This document shows, one piece after another, positions 46,401-57,490 of a DNA stretch of 64,000 bases; the first letter of the stretch is position 1, and every line of letters begins with the position of its first letter. Under the pieces are notes generated by a model. That model did no database searches. It was given only the letters and a program-made list of their open reading frames with translations, and was not told the DNA's origin. This DNA is from Siphonodentalium dalli (taxonomy: Eukaryota > Mollusca > Scaphopoda > Gadilida > Siphonodentaliidae): assembly GCA_032622095.1 (NCBI GenBank), contig CP136061.1, positions 212,504,373 through 212,568,372 of the forward strand, given 5' to 3'. The translations under genes were made by a program, and so were the position numbers.

Positions 46401-49400
46401 GAAGCTATGGAATCTATGGATTCTCTGAATTCGTCAAGGAATCTACAGATTATCTGAAATTGATATGGAATCTGATAGATTTCTTGATAAATGGGTCCAA
46501 AAGTTCTGGAGATACTCTGAAACAATAATTGACAATTGTATAGTTATAAAAAGCTGCTAACACTTAGATAGCACATCTGATTTGACATTTAATTGGTGAA
46601 CATTCCCAATGTTTCTTATATGTATATAGGGCAAATAAAACACGATAAGTACTTGCAATAACTTCATTCATGAAAGATTACATGCACTTTGGAATACCAC
46701 AATAACGTCTGATATACATGTAATACGATGAATATGAGTATGAAGGCATATTCCCAATAACGCTCTTTAATAATCAACGCTAATGATTATCATCGTATTA
46801 TATTAGATATTCTTGTGTTAGCAGCTGTTTTTAACGATACAATTGTCAAGTATCGTTCAGGGAATCGCTATAACTGTTTGACGCATTTTTTCAGGGAATC
46901 TGTCAGATTTGCCTAAAAAGATCAGAGAATCTGTAGACTTCCTGACAGAATCATGGAATCGGCAGATTTCCGGGCGGAAACCATATAGATTCCCTACATA
47001 TCTCAGGGAATCTATATATTCCACTATGATACAGATTCACTGAAAGGTGTTCTATAGGCTCACAACTGGACATCAGTCCAAGTAAAACGTTGCTGGCTTG
47101 CATTTACTTGATGTGTCAAAATGTGACAATTAACGGGATCAAATACACTCACTTTGGGTAACTGTTCAAAACATATACAAATGTAGGTCGGTAAAAAAAA
47201 ACCCACCTTAAGAATAACATGAATAAATAGATAAACTCTGTTCTTATATCCATTATTGATAGTTATACAATAACGAAATTTCGCGTGTTGATACCATTGT
47301 TATGCAAAGACAAATGTTACAGTGAATTTTGTTTTGTCAACGAACATGGCAAATCGCGTAGGACATGTAAGGTCTGAATATGATCTTCAGAATATTTATA
47401 AATTATTTGACCATTTCCAATGTTTACCGTCAAGTTTTTTTTTATCAATGTTGGTATCTTATTGGAGTAACTGGATTTTTTGGCGTATATTCCACCGTTC
47501 GCATGTTTTGGGATGGGACATGTGTGTGTAAATCAAATCCTTTTCTACCTATAGAAGTATGACACAGCAGGTTACAGCAACGCTGGTTACATACACTACG
47601 TCCTGGTGTGACGGATGTCATTAAACATAGCTGTCGAAACAATAAATTGTTATATTGTTATACATGTTCTGCTTGTTTGAATATTTGCCGTGTATATGAG
47701 CTCTAAAGTATTTATGGCCTTTTTATTGTTTGTCGGGTGCCGACCAGCAGTGGCGCTGCTATGTCAGACAGTAGATAGAAAAGGATTTCATTCACACACA
47801 CTTGGACATATCATTATCGGAGAGTTATTAATAATTAAAATAAGAACAAAGTCAATCTATTGTTTTGTAAACTTGATGATGATAAATGTTTTACTGACGT
47901 GTATGCATGTTCGGTGCAGACCTGGAAATGCACGTCAGATAATTATAACGAACCAAAGCCGGACGCTTTGGTCGTATATAGACTATATCTGATCTTGTGA
48001 CGTCACGACACTGCTGTTTTGAATTTTTGAGGGAGCCTTTGTCGCACTGTAGATCGGTGGGCTTAAAGCATTAATGTCGTAATCTGAAATAAACGTGTGC
48101 GTCTTTCAATGGCCGCGGCGTTCCAAATTGAGGGGAGTTACTGTCGGAATTATGCACAGTGATGTTCATTCGTAGCCGCGGTTTACATTTTATTGAGAAC
48201 ATAATTGTAACATTATGGACTGTCAAATATTTGCAATGGAGTGGCCTAAAATATAAATGCCGCGTGCAATGGGAATATCTCAATCACTCTGGCTGGGCTG
48301 GGGACAATACTGGAATCGAAATAGAAATGCGTGATGCAAGCAAACGTTCTTATATCGCGTTTAAATTATCATAATATTACCCAGTACATACGTGAATCTG
48401 ATAATCCTCCGATATCCTATTTTCATGAATCGACAAGAAACACATACTTATGCACAAATCAGAAGATACATTCAGGTTATCGCAAAATGCGGTCGATGGT
48501 GAAAGCTACATGATGACATTGCTCGTCGAGTTTTGTTGAAATCGACATGAAGACCTTTTTATGAATGAAATCGACATGATGAAATCGACATGATGAAATC
48601 GACAAGCTTCTTAGTGTAGTACGCATCTCACTCAGATTTCGCACACATGCAGCGTCAATAGTGTAATGGTTAATTTCAGTGAAATACCCCCCCCCCTAGA
48701 CAACAACACACAGTCTTGACCTTTGAACACTTTTAGTTTGATGTTTAGGTTTTAAGTCTGAGTCGGTGAGTTCCCAGTCTGTTTGCATTGTGAATCTCTG
48801 ATTTCTCACATGCCTTGATGTATGATATGGTTTACCTAATTTATGCACGAAATTGTTATAGAACCCACTCTGTCGATGAACCCTTGTGCATGTGTGGTGT
48901 GTTATATATCATAATCACACCACGATATAAGGCCTAAGTTAATCTTATTTGATGGGAATACGGATCTATGAAGTTATTTTTAGGATTAAAAAGACACAGA
49001 TATGTCCTAACTCATGCATGCGTTTTAGCTGTGGTTCGATCGTTAATTACGCTAGCGTATATGGTCATATTATACAGTATAATACGCAATGAAGGAGTGT
49101 GCAATAAGCAAAACTCTCAACACCGAAAGCTTGAGTGGCGAGGAATATCCAAACCTAACTATATATACAACCACGAATCACCGGGACACACCATTGTCAC
49201 CGGTAATCATCGCGAACCTCATTATACATTGTATACAACGAGAATCGCATTGCACATGTCTACACTTTTCATAAAGTTTCGCGGTCATTTTAAATTTTAA
49301 CAAGTCAAAATAAGACAATTATCAATATTTACTTAAATGCACGGGCGGCGTTCGTTGCAGAAATATTCATATTTGTTCAAATCGCCATCAACAGAAGAAA

Positions 49401-52400
49401 TATTAAAATATATATAGTTTTGTTCATTTGACAAACATAATCAGCGCGTAAATAGTATATTGTCGTCAAGACGTACGATGGTGTACGTAAACAAGAGCCC
49501 GCTCGTGTTACCGAAGTTTTTTCTTCTGTTTACATAACACAGCTCAATTCTATTGGTTAATCACACACAAATTATATAAACGCTCTTTATATTTCCATAT
49601 CAGATAAACAGTAACAAATAACGCTCTTTATGTTTACCATATCCGGATCTAAACAAAAGCCAGGTTCTGTAACGTTTTTTGCTTTTGTTTACATAACAAA
49701 GGAAAACATTTGACAATAACATCCTGTTTATGCCATATTTCTGATTGGTATAAGAACAAGCCAAGGTCTGTCTATATTTTACTATTATTTCTGTTTATGG
49801 TGGTTTTTAACAGCATACTCACCGCCAACTCCGCCCGTATCTTTAATACTCTTATCAAATCAATCGAAATGGCGCGAACTGTTCTGAGTACGTGTCACTG
49901 TTTGGCGGCGATTCTCAGTGTTCGCGGCAAATCAGGGTGATTTTCAGTGAATTTTGTGAGCCCGTGGCGGTCTCCGGGATCTCTGACGATTCATTCATCG
50001 TGAATCATTTTGATCAACAATGGGGTTCCTCTGGTGTTGCGTGTTTTGCTTATCGCACACTCTTTACGTACTGCAGCTAGTTTGCTTACATGGAATCTTC
50101 GAAAAATGCCCAGCTTGTCCTCAACATGTAAGATGACCCCTTTGCTGAGAATGGCATCGAAATATGAGTCTGGATAAATTTTCGTGGTGCAGTCTGCGAC
50201 TTCTAGGTTGACCTGAAAATGAAATGGTTCCTGATATTGACACTACATATCCGCTGGTGTGCACGAAGACAGTTATGGGACTATACTTAGTGTATCGAAC
50301 CCTTTCGAAATTGAAGTCGCGTTCCAGCCCGTATAATTATACAACGGCAGTCATAAAATCAAAACACGCTTAATTGGTGTTTCACTGAAAACATAATATT
50401 ATTTAATATTAAGGAGGGCTTGCTGGCTCCGTTTGTAAGGGGCTCTTTTCCAGACCGAGTCGCTCTCCGGCGCTGGCGATATGGGTTCAATTCCCAGTTA
50501 AGTTATCCCGTATCGCTATATGGGGGAGTTGCCAATTACTCGCCGATGGTCGGTGGTTTCGCTGGGCACAATGTGGCATTCTTTCAGCCAATGAAATCCC
50601 TGCTAGATTTACCTTAGTGCACGGACTTTCCCCCCGAATAGTACTGTAAGCGTCGTGATATAACCCTGGCTGCTGAAAGCGACGTTAAACACCAATAAAT
50701 TAATAAATATTGACATTATGATGTCAACAGGTTACTACTAAACAGATCCATTCATTTCTCTAAACTGTATGAAACAAGTGTTGACCATTATATCTAACAA
50801 GCGAGTTTGGCCCAGATGGCAAATATGTATACCTTGATACTGTATACATTAATATCTGACTGAAAGGCGGAGGGAATTTGACTGCTCTGGATCCCTGCAT
50901 TACCAATGGCTAGCTATCAGACAGTGCCAATTTCAATTACAATTCACTTAAAGATGGATTATCTCTTCAAATAACAAATTTTAGATAGTTTTCTGGGTAT
51001 GAAATAATACGTATATGATTGGGAAATCTCTGCGCGGAAAGATTCTATCAATTAATATTGATTTTATTTCGATATTATTGTATTGAATTAATATGACACT
51101 TCTTTGTTCTATAAATAGAACTTTTAGACAGAGGCCTTCAGCATGGTGCACAGAACGAATGCGATTGATTGTATCTATTGCTATATTAAGTGAATGTAGA
51201 ATGTAGCATATGCTTATTTTCGATGATTAAAATAACTGAAATAACAAAAAAAAATGCAAATAGAAAAGACGGTCGCGAAAATCAGAGACCATTACTGAAC
51301 GGCACAAAGTTATTTAATACGAAAACAGTTCCAAATAAAATCAATACTAATTGATAGACGCGTTTCCGGACTTGGTTCTTCGATTCGTAATTATTATTTC
51401 ATATCCAGGAAACTATATAGATCATGTTGCGGAAGAGATAATACACATTTAATTCGTGTTATGCTCATAAAGATAAGTAAACACGATCTAAGTATACGTT
51501 AATACGGCACACATACTCATAACACAGGAGTCTTTTGAATCAAAGTGTATAAATACATTGATGATATCACCCAAATGAACCCATGCATGACACTCGCAGT
51601 GGTTAAATGTGGAACAACTAAAACACTATGTAAAACATCACCTCTAAGAAGAACATGGCGAACTTTGTTCTTATATTCATTAGCTGTAGTCCAGATATGT
51701 CCAATAGCTAAATTTCGAGTGTTGAATTCATTGTTATATAAACAAAACTGTTTCAGTGATTTATTCACAAACATCGCAAATCATGTACATGTAGTACGTT
51801 TAAATATATCTTAGTCTGAATATGATTTCAGATTATTTTTCAATGTTTTGATAGTTTCCAATGTTTACCGTATCTGTTTTGTTTTGAACTTGTGTATCTT
51901 ATTGGACTAATTGGACTCGTATTGTTAGTTCCACTGTTTACATAATGGTTTTTGGCATGTGGAATCTCAATAACCAGGTTCAGCCACATGTAGGTGTAAC
52001 CTGTAACGTGTGTTGCCATTGGCTCACGCGATCATTTCGCCTACACGTACACGGTCAAACAGTTTAGAAGTTTTGTGTCCAACGTGTATATATAGCACAC
52101 GAAACTTGCAGTGAAGAGGAATAGTCTAACGTTCTGCTAACTGAATGACAGAGCAACGATGTGCAGGCAGAGATTACTTTGCCTGCACGAACGATTTTAA
52201 TTTGATTGAAGCCAATTGTGCCTGCTTGTAGGTTACAATACACCAAATACAATGATTTCCCCTGGGACCCCCAAGGTAGGATCAGCATAAAAAAAATTCT
52301 GGCAGCTGAATGGTCAATGATACATGGATGAAAAATGCACGAAAAAATGCACAAAAGTGTTTCCCGTCGAGAAACATCAAATATAGCCACATGGTAAACG

Positions 52401-53413
52401 GTTATGGCTGTGGAAATGGCGAATAATTTATGGGAGGTGTTTGTGTTTTTTTCGATGTCATTTTTTTCTCAATTTTAAGGGTAGTGTGACGTTTGTCAAG
52501 CTGCAGTGTGATCCACCACGTTTACAAGTACTTTTGTGCACATTTATGTGTGTCTAAAAGGACCTTCTTTAATTTCAAATACTCGTGCAGGGTCAAAGCT
52601 TTGCTGCGAATATAGACCAGCGGGATTTGTTAACACTGAGGCCTATGTAAATCATTTGGTGTATTGTAACCTGTACTTGAGGTTGGAACAGAACGGAAAT
52701 CAACATGCGAGTATCGTTCATCCTGGTACTAGCGATATGTGGATCATCACAAAATGACCAATAAAAACAGTAGAGTTGTCCCGCCTTCTCTGTACCCGAC
52801 TAGTATTTACAAGTTTCGCCAGGCGTTGGCTGATAACTATAAATGACTAGGTTTGGTGCCGTAAACGCATCTAAATGTTCGCGCCATGTGCATCGCTATA
52901 GTAATGCCATAGTAACACACGTTACAAGTTACATTTGCGTGTGGCTGAACCTGGCTATTATTGGAGAGTTACATGTATTAATAGTGAAAATAGAAACAAA
53001 GTCCATCTATGTGTTCATGTTCTTGATGGTGACAGTTGTTTTACAGACTTTTATGTTATTTCGCATCAACCCTGTTCGAATGCATTGAGTCCATTGAAGA
53101 TTGTCACACATCAAATTATCTGAACATTCCCCACCATCAATATCCTTCAACATGCACTTATCTTCAATATTATCATTTCGTCTGACTATTTTCTGCTAAA
53201 TTATCATGAACACCCCCTCCAGATGACTAATATAATTCCAATGTATACCTTTATAACTGAGTGGGACATACCATTTAGTATAGAAAGGGTTAAACTAATT
53301 AATGGTATTCTTCTCACCTGCGTTTCCGATAGACCAGATTCTACAAGACGCTGGTGTCCAATGTCTATTGCGTTCTTTGACAAATCTATGCCGAAGACAG
53401 TCGCTCCAAGATC
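43330..53413 (-). CDS. PMT: Phosphoethanolamine N-methyltransferase, C-terminal five exons (arm 2 copy)
   Basis: Exons, in coding order, are 53413-53318, 50212-50090, 46285-46154, 44410-44294 and 43443-43330. All have AG/GT borders and phase 0, and they join into 193 residues. The same methyltransferase blocks are present ([44 protein letters not shown]). Differences from arm 1 are 0, 1, 4, 6 and 6 residues per exon. One extra A near the end changes the C-terminus to AEKNY and shortens it by one residue. The arginine in KQRGY is the form kept in plant relatives. Changes DF/Y to VS/C after NDKL hit a normally conserved helix. Introns are shorter than in arm 1. The N-terminal exons would lie above 53413, but none was recognised up to 64000. 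The copy may be a functional paralogue, an allele in a misjoin, or a 5'-truncated pseudogene. Confidence 0.85.
44294..44410 (-). CDS. PMT: PMT exon D (arm 2)
   Basis: It reads [19 protein letters not shown] onward, with six residue differences from arm 1. The acceptor is ctag and the donor gca/gtaagt. Confidence 0.92.
45388..45606 (-). other. Arm 2 partner of the conserved open frame
   Basis: It matches 28377-28620 in frame, with SLWKSLRRY and [17 protein letters not shown] retained. No family is recognised. See the arm 1 entry. Confidence 0.3.
46095..46109 (-). other. hAT excision footprint
   Basis: The minus strand reads ACTCCAACTTCCAAG. Arm 1 has ACTCCAAG on each side of a hAT MITE. Two adjacent copies with complementary base changes at the join are the classic result of hAT excision and repair. 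Confidence 0.75.
46154..46285 (-). CDS. PMT: PMT exon C (arm 2)
   Basis: It carries [17 protein letters not shown] and later [15 protein letters not shown]. It has four residue differences from arm 1 and intact splice sites. The hAT footprint lies about 45 bases into the following intron. Confidence 0.92.
46352..47041. mobile_element. TIR element with GAATCT-rich terminal repeats (arm 2)
   Basis: This is the counterpart of 26077-27240 without the nested TTAA MITE. The AGTGAATCTGT and ACAGATTCACT termini are retained, with GAATCT-type palindromes throughout. Confidence 0.75.
49094..50062. mobile_element. TIR element with AGTGTGCRATAAGC ends (arm 2)
   Basis: This is the counterpart of 12781-13763, with its nested TTAA MITE at 49333-49846. 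The inverted ends AGTGTGCAATAAGCAAAAC and the complement of AGTGTGCGATAAGCAAAAC are better preserved than in arm 1. Confidence 0.7.
49333..49846. mobile_element. TTAA MITE nested in TIR element (arm 2)
   Basis: It lies between TTAA at 49333-49336 and 49843-49846, with AATGCACGGGCGG and the complement of AGATACGGGCGG at its ends. It is the counterpart of 13042-13521, so it predates separation of the arms. Confidence 0.8.
50090..50212 (-). CDS. PMT: PMT exon B (arm 2)
   Basis: It differs from arm 1 by one base in 123 (HVEDK for HIEDK). Donor cat/gtaagc and acceptor ttttcag are intact. Confidence 0.92.
50411..50710 (+). mobile_element. tRNA-derived SINE (arm 2)
   Basis: The A box is TGGCTCCGTTTG and the B box GGTTCAATTCC. 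The body ends GCTGCTGAAAGCGACGTTAA and an AATAAATTAATAAA tail. It is the counterpart of 12151-12444, in the inverted position. Confidence 0.8.
52231..52671. mobile_element. 441-bp MITE with perfect 18-bp TIRs, arm 2 only
   Basis: Its ends are GGTTACAATACACCAAAT and the exact complement. TGTA flanks both sides (52227-52230, 52672-52675). Arm 1 has the empty site, one TACA at 3408-3411 in matching flanks. A four-base target other than TTAA is uncommon and occurs, for example, in Sola elements. It has no coding region. Confidence 0.9.
53318..53413 (-). CDS. PMT: PMT exon A (arm 2)
   Basis: Its peptide is identical to arm 1 exon A, with two silent changes in 96 bases. Acceptor catccag and donor gtgaga are both kept. 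Confidence 0.9.
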
Positions 53414-53447
53414 CTGGATGTATGCAAAGATACTCATAAACATATTT

Positions 53448-53965
53448 TTCTGCAATCATTCTTAGCTGTAAACAGCGTTAACGCAACATTGGGGTTTGGT
53501 GGCTCAAACATATACCGACAAATCCCCCTGGCGGCTCAAATATAAAGCCGACAAATCCCCCTGTCGGCCACCATTAGTTTAACACACGTACCCCCAACAT
53601 TATCACACTTAATGAACCACATGACCTATATCGTCTACTTGCGCCCCACACCTATTCACATCACCACCACCTCCACACTTTCACACACAAGTAATACCTG
53701 CAGTATAGTTATTCATTTTCAATTATTATTGTATGCATGCACCCGTCATGCCAAAACTATCCGGTTAAAGTACTCTTTCTCTTTGTTGTTATACTTAATC
53801 TGTATTGTGGGGACCGGAGGTCCATCTAAGTTTCAAGAACTTGTCCTCCAATCCCCCAGTCTCTGATATATTAATATACTATTAAAATATGTTCAACCAA
53901 AGATATACCTAGTATTACACTAAACCAGCCCGCAGTTCCGGTGATAAATATAACACAATACAAAA
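53448..53965. other. Arm 2-only segment of about 0.5 kb upstream of PMT exon A
   Basis: Arm 1 reads ...TTTTTATTGGCCAATT directly to ATGAGTATCTTTGC. Here the matching sequences are separated by this segment, which contains two CGACAAATCCCCCTG words (53516-53560). No gene or terminal repeat was identified. Confidence 0.5.
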
Positions 53966-54379
53966 ATTGGCAAATAAAAACATGTTCTTAATTTACATGC
54001 ATGACTTATTTAGACATTTCTTCGGCATGTTTATTTATGATATGATATGGACCAATAACGTTTGTCTCACATTTGTTCGAAACAGTGAAAGCAGCAGGAA
54101 CAGTTTTATGACTTTGTTGATTTGTCCAGGGTATGTATAGTCTGCATAGCGGTATTGCGTGTAATTAACGACCAATATATGTTTTCCCTACTAACAAATT
54201 GCGGTTACAATTGTGGCATAAATGAGCTCCTTTGGACATTCAACACAAGCATCGCTAGATCGAGGCAAAATAAGCCCGTGGTTATGTCAACAACGGGCCA
54301 TAACGCAGGTTAAAACTGGCGGGCGGAACCCAAATTCGAACTTGACCTTAATTTTGAGCTAGCAAATCCACATACCAGA

Positions 54380-54660
54380 TTTCAGTCCATTCAGTAAATG
54401 GACGTATACAAATTAATCAAACACCTAATGAAACATGGTCAAAATTTCGCATCGATATCTCCAAGACGTTTGGGACAAACGCGTATTTTGTCCCGTAGTA
54501 TTCTCCTATAGCCCTGAGCCCTGAATTAGTAGGCCTGGGCGAAACAAAGCGTGTCCCCACACGTACTACTGTATACGTTCACCGTGCATTGATCTTATTT
54601 TGGATCAATGTGAATACATGAGTTGCAAGTACTATATCTAGATAGAGCGCACACATGTTT
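54380..54660. other. Sequence not shared with arm 1
   Basis: Between matched flanks, arm 1 has the truncated MITE (1769-2000) while arm 2 has this unrelated stretch. I see no feature in it. Confidence 0.4.
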
Positions 54661-55330
54661 TAAATTACACTATCGCGTACGAAAGTTCTGATGCCCTCGA
54701 TTTGGTACCATCGTAGTAAACTTATTTCTTAAGTTACGTCCAATTTTTGGGCGAAATATTTACTTATCATAAAAACATGACGGAAACGAAATTACCTTGC
54801 GTGTACATATAAGGGGCGTTTGGGTACCCACCCCTGCTGTTCGATGTTTTGCTGTTACTTATAGTCTCTTCGCAGTCTCTTTAAAGAGCGGACGATAATC
54901 ATAATTACGTCTCTGGGACTACGAATCTGATTTTATTTCTGTATTGCTGGTATTCCCTTCATCCCATTGGTCATGTCTCAGCTTGGACGCTGTTGAATTG
55001 GTGGTGCACTCAAAAGTTCGTTGCAATAAGATATTCAGTATAGTTCAAAAGTCAATACCAATAACAAACACACCTTAATAACTGATTATATTTTTATTGC
55101 GAAATCGAATATTTGATAATTTCCCCCACGCCGAGCGAAACACAACATATTCTATAATGCAGACTGAAGTGGACATATTCATAATTCATAATCGCAATCT
55201 AGGAGACGTCATCTTCGAGTTTCATCAGCCGCACTACATATTTAGAAACAATGTATTACGTCATTTTAGGAAACCCCCGTCATCCTAGAAAAAAATAAAT
55301 CTGAATCGCAGTTCCATAGACGTAATTTTG

Positions 55331-55832
55331 TTAAAGGCACGTGAGGCCTTAGTTGTCGAAAATATTCATATTTGTTCCAATCGCCGCAAACAGAAAAACA
55401 TTAAAACGCATACAGTTTCGTTCATATATACCATGACCATCGCGTAAACAGCATGTCATCATAAAGATTTACTACATTTTACCTAATCAAGAGCCCGATT
55501 GTGTTCCAGAAGGCAGCACCATGCTGCTGGCTGATCACACACAAATGTCATAAACGCTCTGTATTCGTTCCATATCAGGAATTCACAAACAAAGAACGCT
55601 CTTTATGTTTACCATCATAATATAAACAAACACCAGAAAAGTAACTTGTTATGCTTTTGTTTACATAACAATGGTCAAAGATATGACAATAACATACTGT
55701 TTATGCGATATTTCTTATTTGTATACGGACAAAGTCTATCTACATTTTGTTGTTCTTTCTGTTTGTGGCGGTTTTTGACAGGTGGAAATATTTTCACAGG
55801 ATACCCACCGCCAAGTCCAACCGTGCCTTTAA
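55331..55832. mobile_element. TTAA MITE, AGGCACGG family, arm 2 only
   Basis: TTAA (55331-55334) with AGGCACGTGAGGCC at the left, and CCGTGCCT with TTAA (55829-55832) at the right, bound an element of about 500 bases very close to 879-1373 in sequence. Its position differs, since arm 2 is empty at the site corresponding to 879. The near-identity of this copy and 879-1373 suggests recent activity in both arms. Confidence 0.85.
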
Positions 55833-56414
55833 GATTACCGTCGGCTATTGAAAGCGACTGGTCGCTTCGCTTCGCTTTGAATAAATATCATAGTAAAATG
55901 GAAATATTCAAGCTACATTCTATACTCTATACAGTTTCAAGTTCAATATGTTTATTTCTCATTATATTGTAAATACAGTGTTTCAGAGTGATATAGTACA
56001 TGGGAAATTGATATAAACATATATGTATTCGTCCTAATAACAATTATTACGAGGATTTCACACACAAAAAATGGATTATCTCGCCTTTAGATATCATCAT
56101 ACAACCTCGACAACAAAATATGGTGTATTTGTGAGATTTATAAAAAAATAATTATCGTTCCATCACGGCAGAGTTATTATTATAAAATAATGTCTTTATT
56201 AGTACGTAGGGATAACGCGTATTGGTGTGATAATCATATTATCAAAACGATTTCTGGTAATACAAAACTTCAGATAACTTATTTTTCCAACTCCATTGTT
56301 TTATACGACATACTATGAAGCAATGGCGAGAGCAGAGGAGAGAGACTAGATTTTTACACGCACGTAACTTTGTTATAGTTCAGCTTTCGTGATAAAATGT
56401 TTGCCCCGGGGGAA

Positions 56415-57180
56415 CAATATTTTGTATATGAGATCATTCCTCACTGATGCTTTCGATATTTAAGATCGAAAAGAGGCATTACACTTGACTTGATTGATCG
56501 ATTTGCGATATATCATATCACCCTAAAATAAATTGAGTTGTCAGAAAGCACAGCCGCATCTCGTTGATGATGTCAATCGCGATGTCAAATTCCAATCTCT
56601 ACCAGAGCGCACCCGTCATACTTCCTTTCTGACTCTGTCACCGGCTGGGTATGCCGTTTCTATATTTAGCGCGGGGTTTTCCAACCAAAATGACGAAAAA
56701 CCGATCGCCCCAAAGTCAAATTTCCTATTATATGTGTTTTGAGAACAATTCCCGCACTAAAAACTTAATGACAGAATGGAGGATAACAAGCAACTCGTCA
56801 AAATTGGAGAAAATTAGAACTCTTGTGTCTGACTTGCCATGCATGTTGTCGGGACATTTTCGTCCATGTGTGTTTAGACTTTTGTGTTAATAACATAATC
56901 GGAGATCCAAATCACACCGTTTCGAAATATAGTTCTTTGGTTCTGGTTCTGCTCTGTTCGCTTAGTATATATTTTAATATCGCGGAAGTCAACCAAATGT
57001 GGGTAAAATGTCGCCGATAGCAACGGTCTTACGAGTCACCAAGGGAGATAAACCCTGCATGGAGTTTAGTCAATTTCATGCAATGAACTAGGCACGAAGC
57101 TGATTAGCGACACGGGTACGTACGTATATTGTTGTGGATGATGGCTGTCTGAATATCGTGCCAATTCATTAGCTGTTTAT
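56415..57180. other. Unique flank right of arm 2
   Basis: No homology to arm 1 is seen. Short frames exist but none shows a domain. An upstream PMT exon would be expected near here on the minus strand if arm 2 were complete, and I could not identify one. Confidence 0.4.
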
Positions 57181-57490
57181 AGTTTAAACATATTTATTTG
57201 TCTGATTTCAATAACACATATAGGAAATGATACATACATTTTTATATAGACAATGGGATTGGAGGACAAGTGCTTACTCACTTATGAGTACCTCCTCTCC
57301 CATTTGCTATTACACTGAAAAATAAATCAAGAATAATGGTATTGCAACATGACTACCAAAGGCAAGTTGAACTTATATACATGTACATATCACCGGTCGT
57401 TTCCCGCCCCCGAGTCAGTCTTTTGTTTATACGTGAATTACTTGGAAGTCGTCTTTGATTGAGTCATTTGCTGGCTTGTATATGTATTTG

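Larger units (their letters stand above)
40722..56414 (-). repeat. Arm 2 of giant inverted duplication (PMT locus)
   Basis: This is the reverse-complement partner of 36-33483. The arm runs from the spacer edge near 40722 to about 56414, where the match ends just after a shared block with CCCCGGG. It keeps all five PMT exons in order on the minus strand. It lacks the 5.9-kb piggyBac-type insertion, the 10-kb block, the 2.2-kb TIR element and two TTAA MITEs found in arm 1. It has its own insertions at 41444-43091, 52231-52671, about 53448-53965 and 55331-55832. Confidence 0.9.

Noticed and set aside
53800-53870. Fragment matching the 3' region of the 2A-type LINE (ACTTGTCCTCCAATCCC)
   Set aside because: The shared stretch is only about 16 bases, too short to claim a LINE remnant.
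36-56414. Haplotype misjoin as the sole explanation of the palindrome
   Set aside because: Not excluded, but the spacer is continuous, the arms are inverted rather than direct, and nothing in the sequence marks a join. It is kept as an alternative to be tested with reads.
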